Assembly: GCA_021806645.1 (NCBI GenBank)
Contig: JAJZQX010000011.1
Location: forward strand, 1-64,000
DNA from: Myxococcales bacterium
Lineage (GTDB): Bacteria > Myxococcota > Myxococcia > Myxococcales > Anaeromyxobacteraceae
DNA length: 64,000 nt
Reading direction: 5' to 3'
Part shown: positions 43,263 through 50,247 of the stretch, in pieces
Layout of the letters: each line of letters begins with the position of its first letter
How positions within the stretch are numbered: the stretch's first letter is position 1
The notes under the pieces: generated by a model
Told to the model about the DNA's origin: nothing
What the model saw: only the letters and a program-made list of their open reading frames with translations
The model's database searches: none
Position numbers and translations under genes: made by a program

Positions 43263-44446
43263 TCGAGCTCGGGTACGGCGCGCGGCCACTCGCGCTCACG
43301 CTGCCTCCCGGGCTCGAGGCCGAGGTGCTGCCGCCGCCGTCGCCGCCGCCGGTGGCCGACCTGCGCGGGGCGCTGGCGGAGGCCCTGGCGCACCCGATCG
43401 GGAACCGGCCGCTCCGCGAGGTGGTGACGGCGCGGACCCGGGTGGTGGTGGTGGTCTCCGACGCCTCGCGCGACGAGCCGCGCGCCGAGCTCTTCGAGGC
43501 GGTGCGGGCCGAGCTGGGGGCGGTGCCCGACGACCAGATCACGCTGGCGGTGGCCAACGGCACACACCGGCCCGGGCCGGTGGAGCGGCTCGGGCTGCCG
43601 GCCGAGGTGCTGCGGCGCCACCGGGTGGTGAACCACGACCCGCGGGACGAGGCGCAGCTGGTGGAGATGGGACGGACCTCGCGCGGCACGCGGCTGCGGG
43701 TCAACCGCTGCATCGCCGAGGCCGATCTGATCGTCACCACCGGGCGCGTCAAGCCGCACTACTTCGCCGGCTACGGCGGCGGGACCAAGGGGATCTTCCC
43801 GGGGCTGGGGGCCGAGGCCGACATCCGGCAGAACCACCTGCTCAAGGCCGACCCGGGCAGCCGGCTGGGGCGCGCCGACCTGAACCCGTGCCGCGAGGAC
43901 CTGGAGGAGGCGGCGCGCCGGCTGGGGCGCGACACCTTCATGCTCAACGTGGTGGAGGCGGGCGGCGTCATCACCGGCGCGGTGGCGGGCGACATCGTGC
44001 TGGCCCACCGCGAGGGGGTGCGCCAGCTCAGGCGCTGGGTCGAGGTGCGGGCCGTGCCGGCGCCCGTGGTGGTGGTGTCGGCGCCGCTGCCGGTCTCGGG
44101 GAGCCTCTACCAGGCGTCCAAGCTGGTGCCGCCGGCCGGGCTGCTCCTGCAGGACGGCGGCGTGGTGATCGTGGCGGCCGAGTGCCCGGAAGGGACCGGT
44201 CCGCTCCAGACCGTGAACGAGGGCATCTTCGCGCTCGGTGTGAGCCTGTACCTCCCGGAGCGGTACACGCTCTTCCTGGTCTCGGGCATGGACGAGGCGA
44301 CCGTGAAGCAGACCTACGCGCGATACGCGCCCTCGCTCGACTGGGCGGTGGCGGAGGCGGCGCGGCTCATCGGGGGGCGGGGGCGGGTGCTGGTGATGCC
44401 CGACGCCGGGGACCTGGTGCCGGTGGCGGTGCCGGTCGTCGGCTGA
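43259..44446 (+). CDS. LarA-type racemase (DUF2088) homologue
   Basis: 395 aa from a GTG overlapping plsC by 4 bp. The LarA family binds a nickel-pincer nucleotide cofactor (NPN) and racemises or isomerises 2-hydroxy acids. The four residues known from LarA align here: His103 (ANGTHRPG), His167 and Lys177 (KPHYFAGYGGGTKGIFPG) and His193 (RQNHLL); the spacings match those of LarA (H108, H174, K184, H200). Lys177 is the one to which NPN is covalently attached in LarA. No larB, larC or larE lies in the window, so cofactor supply must come from elsewhere, or the enzyme differs. Substrate unknown; many homologues act on other acids. Confidence 0.86.
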   Translation: MIELGYGARPLALTLPPGLEAEVLPPPSPPPVADLRGALAEALAHPIGNRPLREVVTARTRVVVVVSDASRDEPRAELFEAVRAELGAVPDDQITLAVANGTHRPGPVERLGLPAEVLRRHRVVNHDPRDEAQLVEMGRTSRGTRLRVNRCIAEADLIVTTGRVKPHYFAGYGGGTKGIFPGLGAEADIRQNHLLKADPGSRLGRADLNPCREDLEEAARRLGRDTFMLNVVEAGGVITGAVAGDIVLAHREGVRQLRRWVEVRAVPAPVVVVSAPLPVSGSLYQASKLVPPAGLLLQDGGVVIVAAECPEGTGPLQTVNEGIFALGVSLYLPERYTLFLVSGMDEATVKQTYARYAPSLDWAVAEAARLIGGRGRVLVMPDAGDLVPVAVPVVG

Positions 44447-44478
44447 GGCGGCGCGGCCCGACCCGAGAGATGAGACCT

Positions 44479-44536
44479 CCAACCCACGGTTCGCGTCTGA
44501 CAACGTTCGCCATGGTGACTCGGACCGACTGGTTCA
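44479..44536. repeat. 58-bp direct repeat, copy A
   Basis: Starts CCAACCCACGGTTCGCGTCT and ends GACCGACTGGTTCA. It matches 45437-45494 in the same orientation with three differences. It is the left edge of a block holding the toxin-antitoxin pair and a transposase relic. Confidence 0.9.
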
Positions 44537-44553
44537 GGCGAAGCACAGGAGGC

Positions 44554-44853
44554 CTACAGGCTCGGGCCACGTCCGCGCTGAGCGCCCCACACGGTCAGGA
44601 TGACCACGAAGTTCCCGGGCTGGTCCACGTGGAAGTAGACGTGATGGTGCGTCTCGGCCATGAGGACCCGTCGCAGCCTGGAGTTCCTCGGCGTGGGCCA
44701 CCTCACGCCGGCTTCGGGCAGCTCGGAGATGAGCCGCAGGGTCCGGTAGAACTCCTCTTCGAACAAGGTGGGCGCGGCTGGACGATTCTCTGCCCACCAA
44801 GCCTTCCTGCCACGTAACTGGACCCGCGCACGGGCCGTGATCCGGACCTTCAC
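44554..44853 (-). CDS. RelE/ParE-type toxin
   Basis: 99 aa, the typical size. It begins MKVRITARARVQLRGRKAWW and has the common middle FEEEFYRTLRLISELPEAGV, followed by RRVLMAETHHHVYFHVD and VVILTVWGAQRGRGP at the end; this is the ParE pattern of plasmid_stabil-type toxins. RelE toxins cut mRNA on the ribosome and ParE toxins act on gyrase; which applies is not clear. Its ATG overlaps the antitoxin stop by 4 bp (ATGA), so the two are coupled. It lies between two 58-bp direct repeats. Confidence 0.82.
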   Translation of the reverse strand: MKVRITARARVQLRGRKAWWAENRPAAPTLFEEEFYRTLRLISELPEAGVRWPTPRNSRLRRVLMAETHHHVYFHVDQPGNFVVILTVWGAQRGRGPSL

Positions 44854-45077
44854 CTTCCCGCTCTCAACTGGGCCAGAAACTCGAAGGCGTCGTCGTGCTC
44901 GCCGCGCTCGTACTCGGCCTGGGACTCGTCCAGTTCCTTGAGCAGGCGCGCCCGCTCCTCGGAATCCATTCCGTCGTCCTCGACGAGCGTCAATTCGACT
45001 TCGGTCCCCTCGGGAAGCTCGGTCGGCTCATCGAGCACCAGCCGCCCACCCCTGACCTGTGCCTTGAGTGCCTTCAT
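44850..45077 (-). CDS. Antitoxin of the RelE/ParE-type module
   Basis: 75 aa. It begins MKALKAQVRGGRLVLDEPTE, an AbrB/Phd-like or RelB-like start common in small antitoxins, then a charged, acidic C-terminal helix (DSEERARLLKELDESQAEYE) that would neutralise the toxin. It precedes the toxin and overlaps it by 4 bp, the usual antitoxin-first order. It probably represses its own promoter with the toxin. The promoter should lie just upstream at about 45080-45110, next to the transposase relic. Confidence 0.8.
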   Translation of the reverse strand: MKALKAQVRGGRLVLDEPTELPEGTEVELTLVEDDGMDSEERARLLKELDESQAEYERGEHDDAFEFLAQLRAGR

Positions 45078-45109
45078 ACGGTTCCCATCATACTCCGACC
45101 CCTGACCCT

Positions 45110-45427
45110 TCGCAGCCCTGGACGACGTTCCTCCAGAACCACCGGGATGGCGTTGCCGCCATGGACTTCTTCTCGGTGCCCACGGCGACGTTCCGCGTCT
45201 TCCAGGTGCTCTTCATCATCCGTCACGGCCGTCGCGAGGTGGCCCGCTGCACCGTCACGACGACCCCGACCGCCGCCTGGGTCGCACACCAGCTTCGAGA
45301 GGCCTTTCCCTTTGAGTCGGCGCCGCGCTTCATGATCCTCGACCGCGGCGCCATCTTCTCGGCCGGGGTGATGGCGATACTTCGGTCGATGAAGGTCGAG
45401 CCGACGCGGACCAGCTTCCGAAGAGGG
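45110..45427 (+). pseudogene. Fragment of an integrase-core (rve) transposase
   Basis: About 106 codons read SQPWTTFLQNHRDGVAAMDF, then FSVPTATFRVFQVLFIIRHG and FESAPRFMILDRGAIFSAGV. This is the DDE integrase core of IS3/IS481-like transposases: the first Asp in AAMDFF and the second Asp in ILDRG are visible. The N-terminal DNA-binding part, the catalytic Glu and the C-terminus are absent. The frame runs straight into the 58-bp repeat copy B. A dead remnant. Confidence 0.8.
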
Positions 45428-45436
45428 GTAAGGGAT

Positions 45437-45494
45437 CCAACCCACGGTTCGCGTCTGATAACGTTCGCTATGGTGACGCGGACCGACTGGTTCA
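45437..45494. repeat. 58-bp direct repeat, copy B
   Basis: Second copy of the repeat at 44479-44536 with three differences (about 95% identity), 958 bp away. It follows directly on the transposase relic. Direct copies of this length can recombine and delete what lies between. Confidence 0.9.
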
Positions 45495-45627
45495 AACCCC
45501 GTTTCTTCGACTCCCGGACGTTGCCACACGCCCCGGACGCTCCGCAATGGTGCCGCCATGGGCGCTGGAGGCGAACCCGGGGCATGGCTTCGCCACTGGC
45601 CGGGATCAAGGGCCCAACCGTCAGCAG

Positions 45628-46510
45628 TCAGTCGTCGTAGGAAGGGTCGGCCCCGCCGTACTCGGGACCTGGCTCGGCGGCCTCCTCCGGTGCCGCCGCC
45701 CTCACCAGCGGCGGACCGGTGGATGCCAGCCCCAGGTGGTCGAGGATCTTCTTCGCCACCGCCGCCTCGGCGATGAAGGCCATCAGCTCCATCCGCCCTC
45801 CGCAGTGGGGGCACGACAGCACGTCGAGCGAGAAGACCTTCCTCAGCAGTTCGGCCCAGGGCACCCGGCAGCGAGGGCGGCATCTGTCGTCCCCAGGCGG
45901 ATCGGTCACCGCCGCGAGGGTGAAGCCGGCTGCCGCCGAACCGGGAGCGGGTCCCACCGTGGCACGCGCCCGGAGTGGTGGCTGGCCCGTGTGGCCATCC
46001 TGTCTGCCGTGCGCCATGCATCCTTCGGTTGCCGTGGGGGGCGCGGGTGCTCCCCCCGGAATGACCCTCGTGCGGTCCTTGGAGTTGGGCGCCAAGACGC
46101 CGTGGTACCGGAGCGCGTGCGTCCGCGGCGGCGGCACCAGGGTGGCGATGCGGGCCAGCAGCTGGTCCGGCGTGAGCAGAAGGCCGGATCCCGTGCCGCC
46201 AGGAACCGGATCCGCCGTGGGAAGGAGAGCACCCATCGAAACCGCAGTCGGGACAGCGGACCCGCGCGAAGCCTCGCCCCAGGATGCCGCAGTCGAGATA
46301 GGCCCGCAGGTCGCGCTCGACGTGCGAAGGCAGCCCACGACCGGTGGCGCTCCGGTCACGTGCCGAGGTCAGGAACGGCTCCAGCCGCGCCCGCACCACC
46401 CGGTGGAGCAGCGTCTTCTCCGGCTCCCGCCGCCGGTACCCGCCGAGCGGCGCGGTCGCCGCTCCCGGCCGGCGCTCCCAGGTCTCGACCGGATCGAACC
46501 GAGGGGGCAT
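45628..46510 (-). pseudogene. IS91-type transposase, frameshifted and internally deleted
   Basis: The first part on the minus strand (MPPRFDPVETWERRPGAATA; later VERDLRAYLDCGILGRGFAR and VRCPDCGFDG) is the Zn-binding N-terminus of IS91/ISSod25-like transposases. The open frame then shifts; the other frame gives LTPDQLLARIATLVPPPRTH, AELLRKVFSLDVLSCPHCGG and ILDHLGLAS, the C-terminal part. The central catalytic Tyr/His region is missing, so it cannot transpose. It separates the 58-bp repeat block from the hydrogenase maturation operon. Confidence 0.8.
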
Positions 46511-46638
46511 GGCCCTCTGCCGAAGCAAGGGGCGGGCCGCGACAAGGAACCTGGTATGGCGGCCACTGGTTCAAGACCTTCGCCAGTCAGAACGGGATTC
46601 ACCCCGCAACGTTCGCTTTCGTTGCGCCCGTTCGCCGC

Positions 46639-47373
46639 CTACCCGTGCGTATGCCCCGCCAGCCCGGCGATCTTCCCCACCAGTCCATGCTCCAGCCGCC
46701 GCTTCTCCAGCCACGCCACCCATTCCTCGAGCCCCTCGCCGCTGCGGGCCGAGACCTTCAGGACCCGCGGGTTGGGCATGACGCGCGCCAGGGCCTCCTC
46801 CAGCTTCCCCATGTCGAAGTCGAGGTGGGGGAGGAGATCGCACTTCGAGATCAGCACCAGGTCGGCGGCCAGGAACATGGTCGGGTACTTGAGCGGCTTG
46901 TCCTCGCCCTCGGTCACCGAGAGCACCACAACGTTGGCCGCCTGCCCGAGATCGTAGATGGCCGGGCAGACCAGGTTGCCCACGTTCTCGATGAAGAAGA
47001 CGTCGGTCTGCCGCCAGGCGAGGTCGTGGAGCGAGCGGTGCACCAGCTCGGCGTCGAGGTGGCAGGCCTGCCCGGTGGTGATGGCGCGCGACGGGATGCC
47101 GGCCTTCGAGAGCCGGACGGCGTCGTTGTCGGTGGCCAGATCGGCCGAGACGGCGCCGAGCCGCCAGCCCTTGCCGGCGGCGGCGCGGGCGGTGGCCTCG
47201 AGCACCGCGGTCTTGCCGGAGCCCGGGGAGCCCATCAGGTTGAGGACCAGCACCCCGGCCTCGAGGAAGTGCTCGCGGTTGTGCCGGGCGGCGCGGTCGT
47301 TGCCGGCCAGGATCTTCTCGTGCAGCTCCACCGGGACCAGCTCCGTGTCACCGCAACCACAGGTCGTGCACAT
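46639..47373 (-). CDS. hypB: Hydrogenase nickel incorporation GTPase HypB
   Basis: 244 aa. N-terminal MCTTCGCGD matches the high-affinity nickel site CxxCGC. P-loop GSPGSGKT at about 47-54, G3/G4 region FIENVGNLVCPA, and LVLISKCDLLPH complete the SIMIBI-class GTPase. It delivers Ni to the [NiFe]-hydrogenase large subunit with HypA. It is the last gene of the maturation operon, 2 bp after hypA. ATG start. Cytoplasmic dimer in known examples. Confidence 0.96.
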   Translation of the reverse strand: MCTTCGCGDTELVPVELHEKILAGNDRAARHNREHFLEAGVLVLNLMGSPGSGKTAVLEATARAAAGKGWRLGAVSADLATDNDAVRLSKAGIPSRAITTGQACHLDAELVHRSLHDLAWRQTDVFFIENVGNLVCPAIYDLGQAANVVVLSVTEGEDKPLKYPTMFLAADLVLISKCDLLPHLDFDMGKLEEALARVMPNPRVLKVSARSGEGLEEWVAWLEKRRLEHGLVGKIAGLAGHTHG

Positions 47374-47375
47374 GG

Positions 47376-47720
47376 CTAGGGGACCTCCAGGTCGATTCCG
47401 TCGAGGGTGAGGGCGTCGCCGCCCTCGTCTAGCCGCGCCGGCTCGCCGCAGGCCTGGCAGCGGAGCGCCGCGCCGCGCGGGATGGCGGCCCGGCAGGTCG
47501 GGCAGGACCAGCTGGCGGCCACCTGCTTCAGGGTGAGCGGCACCTCGGCGCAGACGGTCCCGGCGCGGAAGGTGTCGTAGGCGGTCTGGAACAGCTCCGG
47601 GTCGACGCCGGCCAGCTCGCCCATCCGCACCGAGAGGCCATGGACCTTGAGCGCGCCGCGCCGCCGGGCCTCGGCCTCGACCCGGGTGATGAGCGCCTGG
47701 ACCAGCGAGTACTCGTGCAC
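47376..47720 (-). CDS. hypA: Hydrogenase nickel chaperone HypA
   Basis: 114 aa. It starts with GTG coding MHEYSLVQAL; the Met-His-Glu end binds nickel. A zinc site is formed by CPTC and CQAC further on (SWSCPTCRAAIPRGAALRCQ region). It works with HypB to insert Ni. RBS AGGAGGGG lies upstream. It sits between hypE (12-bp gap) and hypB (2-bp gap). Confidence 0.95.
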   Translation of the reverse strand: MHEYSLVQALITRVEAEARRRGALKVHGLSVRMGELAGVDPELFQTAYDTFRAGTVCAEVPLTLKQVAASWSCPTCRAAIPRGAALRCQACGEPARLDEGGDALTLDGIDLEVP

Positions 47721-47732
47721 CGGCGCCCCTCC

Positions 47733-48755
47733 TCAGCAGATCCTCGGGAGCAGCTCGCCCTCGGGCTCGGCCAGCAGCCGCTTGCCGAGGCCGGTGTCAA
47801 GGATGACCGAGCCGGGCCGCTCGTCGATGGCGCGAGCGAAGATGGCGGCGTGGCGGCCGAGCGGGTGGGCGCGGAGGGCCGCCAGCACCTTCTCGGCCGA
47901 GGCGGCCCGCACGCCGATGACCGCCTTGCCCTCGTTGGCCACCAGCAGGGGATCGATGCCGAGCATGTCGGCCGCGGCGCGCACCTGGTCGCGGACCGGG
48001 ACCGCCTGCTCCTCGATGATCACGCCCACCTTCCCCTTGGCCGCCATCTCGTGGAGCGAGCCGGCCACGCCGCCGCGGGTCGGGTCCTTCATGGCCACCA
48101 CGTCGTCGCCGCCGGCCGCCAGCGCGGCGCGGACCAGGCCGTTGACGGGGGCCACGTCGGAGCGCAGGTCGCCCTGCAGCCCGAGATCGTGCCGCTTCGA
48201 CATGATGGCCATGCCGTGGTCGCCGACGTGGCCGGTGATGATGAGCAGGTCGCCGGGGCGCAGCCCGGCGTCGGTGACCACGCGCCGGGTCAGCGCCACC
48301 CCGGTGGTGTTGAGGAAGATGCCGTCGCACTCCCCCTTGCCGACCACCTTGGTGTCGCCGGTCACGAAGGGCGCGCCGGCCTCGGCCGCGGCCGCCTTCA
48401 TGGAGTCGCGGATCCGCTCCAGGTCGGCGCGCAGGAAGCCGTCCTCGAGGATGACGGCGCAGGTGAGGGCCATCGGCTCGGTGGCGCCCATCATGGCCAG
48501 ATCGTTGACCGTGCCGCAGACGCTGATGCGGCCGATGTCGCCGCCCGGGAAGAAGATGGGGTGGACCACGTGCGAGTCGGTGGTCACCACCAGCCACTGG
48601 TCGCCGACGCGCAGCGCCGCGCCGTCGTCGAGGGCGCCGAGGCCGATCCCGTCCACCGGCGAGGCCAGCTCGAGGAAGACCTCCTCGATGAGCTGTCGCA
48701 TGGCGCGCCCGCCCGACCCGTGCTTGAGCCCGATCTTCTGGACCACCTTCTCCAT
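47733..48755 (-). CDS. hypE: Hydrogenase maturation factor HypE
   Basis: 340 aa of the PurM-like ATPase family. KHGSGGRAMRQLIEEVFLE is near the start, DDGAALRVGDQWLVVTTDSH and GGDIGRISVCGTVNDLAMMG in the middle, and the protein ends LLPRIC with the C-terminal Cys that is converted to thiocyanate. It uses ATP to dehydrate the carbamoyl group handed over by HypF, giving the cyanide ligand of the Fe site. ATG start. Between hypD (15-bp gap) and hypA. Confidence 0.96.
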   Translation of the reverse strand: MEKVVQKIGLKHGSGGRAMRQLIEEVFLELASPVDGIGLGALDDGAALRVGDQWLVVTTDSHVVHPIFFPGGDIGRISVCGTVNDLAMMGATEPMALTCAVILEDGFLRADLERIRDSMKAAAAEAGAPFVTGDTKVVGKGECDGIFLNTTGVALTRRVVTDAGLRPGDLLIITGHVGDHGMAIMSKRHDLGLQGDLRSDVAPVNGLVRAALAAGGDDVVAMKDPTRGGVAGSLHEMAAKGKVGVIIEEQAVPVRDQVRAAADMLGIDPLLVANEGKAVIGVRAASAEKVLAALRAHPLGRHAAIFARAIDERPGSVILDTGLGKRLLAEPEGELLPRIC

Positions 48756-48770
48756 GGTGCCGGTTCCTTC

Positions 48771-49916
48771 CTACGTCGAAGCCGCGCCGACGGCGCGAAG
48801 GTCGGGGGCGCCGCCGTAGGTGTGCCAGATGCGGCAGGTGCCCTCGGAGGAGACCATGCAGGCCCCCACCGGCGACTCCGGCACGCAGGCCTTCCCGAAG
48901 AGCGGGCAGTCGTGTGGCATGGCCAGCCCCATCATGATGGTGCCGCAGAGGCACTCGCGCTCCAGCCCCGAGGCCTCGTCGTCGCGGACCGGGACGGTGT
49001 CGATGCGGAACCGCTTGCGGGCGTCGAGGTGGGCCAGCCCGGCGCGCAGGTCGAGGTTGCCGCCCGGCACCGCGGCGATGCCGCGCCACTTCCCGGTCCG
49101 GGTCTCGAAGACCTTCCAGAGCGTCTGCTGCGCCGGCTGGCTACCTTCCCTGGTCACGCAGCGCGGGTAGGCGTTGAAGACCTCGGCCTTCCGGTCGCGG
49201 ATCAGCTCGGTCAGCTTGACGATGGCCGCCAGGATGTCGAGCGGCTCGAAGCCGGCCACCACCACCGGGGTGCCGGTCTTCCTGGCGAAGGGCTCGAAGA
49301 TCCCCCAGCCGGTGATGATGGCGGCGTGGCCGGCGGCGACGAACCCCTCGATCTTGCTCTCCTTCGACTCGGCCACCAGGTCCATGGCGGCCGGCACGTA
49401 CTTGTGCACGGAGAGGATGGAGAAGTTCTCCGGCACCGCCGTCAGCGCCACGGCGGCGGTGGCCACCGCGGTGGTCTCGAAGCCGGAGGCGAAGAAGACC
49501 ACCTCGTCGGCCGGGTGGGCCCTGGCCAGCTCGACGGCCTGGTCCACCGAGTAGACGACGTGCACCTTGCCGCCGTCCCCCTGGGCGTCGGCCAGCGACC
49601 GCGACGTGCCGGGCAGCCGCAGCATGTCGCCGTAGGTGCAGACGTGGACGCCTTGGCGAGCCAGCGCCACCGCCTCGTCCACCTCCGGGCCGTCGGTGAC
49701 GCAGACCGGGCAGCCCGGCCCCATGATGAGCCGCAGCTGCCTGGGCAGCACGGCGCGCAGGCCGAAGCGGGCGATGGCCTGCTCGTGGCTGCCGCAGACG
49801 TGCATCACCGAGACCTCGCGCCCGATGGCGTCGAGGTTTCGCTGCATGGCCTCGGCGAGCTCGCGCGCCCGGGCCGGGTCGCGGAACTTCAGCTCCAGCG
49901 TCAGGTCCCTGGACAT
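48771..49916 (-). CDS. hypD: Hydrogenase maturation factor HypD
   Basis: 381 aa. Conserved Cys motifs are seen: MHVCGSHEQ (variant of CGTHT), LIMGPGCPVCV (both Cys), then GIAAVPGGNLDLR, with further Cys in VPVRDDEASGLERECLCG and KACVPESPVGACMV near the end, which hold the [4Fe-4S] cluster. HypD, with HypC, is the scaffold on which Fe(CN)2CO is assembled. ATG start, 10 bp after hypC. The first motif has Ser for Thr (CGSH), a common variant. Confidence 0.95.
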   Translation of the reverse strand: MSRDLTLELKFRDPARARELAEAMQRNLDAIGREVSVMHVCGSHEQAIARFGLRAVLPRQLRLIMGPGCPVCVTDGPEVDEAVALARQGVHVCTYGDMLRLPGTSRSLADAQGDGGKVHVVYSVDQAVELARAHPADEVVFFASGFETTAVATAAVALTAVPENFSILSVHKYVPAAMDLVAESKESKIEGFVAAGHAAIITGWGIFEPFARKTGTPVVVAGFEPLDILAAIVKLTELIRDRKAEVFNAYPRCVTREGSQPAQQTLWKVFETRTGKWRGIAAVPGGNLDLRAGLAHLDARKRFRIDTVPVRDDEASGLERECLCGTIMMGLAMPHDCPLFGKACVPESPVGACMVSSEGTCRIWHTYGGAPDLRAVGAAST

Positions 49917-49926
49917 GGCGTGCTCG

Positions 49927-50232
49927 TCAGGCCTTGGCCCTGACCGTCGCCGTGGCCTGGCCGGCCGCGATCTCGCCGCGCACGTCGGCCGCCATCAGGT
50001 CCTCGCGGGCGCCGCTGACGTCGAGGATCTGCTCGAAGAGGGCCAGCGTCTCCTGCACCTCCCCGGGCGGGATGCGGCGGATGGCGTAGCCGACGTGGTT
50101 GAGCACGTAGTCACCCACGGTGACCGGCTCGTCCACGATGTCGAGCCGCAGCTCCTTGCGGACCCCGAAGAAGTCTACGGTCGCCACCAGCCCCTCGATG
50201 GCCAGCACCTTGCCGGGAACTCCGAGACACAT
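49927..50232 (-). CDS. hypC: Hydrogenase assembly chaperone HypC
   Basis: 101 aa, near the family's usual length (about 75-110). It starts MCLGVPGKVL; Cys2 is the iron-binding residue once Met is removed. VDFFGVRKELRL and VGDYVLNHVGYAIRRI follow the OB-fold pattern of HypC/HupF. It carries the Fe(CN)2CO unit from HypD to the large subunit. The last 20 residues are an extension of unclear role. It sits between hypF and hypD with gaps of 15 and 10 bp. Confidence 0.94.
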   Translation of the reverse strand: MCLGVPGKVLAIEGLVATVDFFGVRKELRLDIVDEPVTVGDYVLNHVGYAIRRIPPGEVQETLALFEQILDVSGAREDLMAADVRGEIAAGQATATVRAKA

Positions 50233-50247
50233 GACCTGCTCCCTTCC

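Noticed and set aside
44475-46620. Third copy of the 58-bp repeat near 46560-46620
   Set aside because: Only short pieces match (CTGGTTCAA and CAACGTTCGC) in a different order, so I do not call it a copy.
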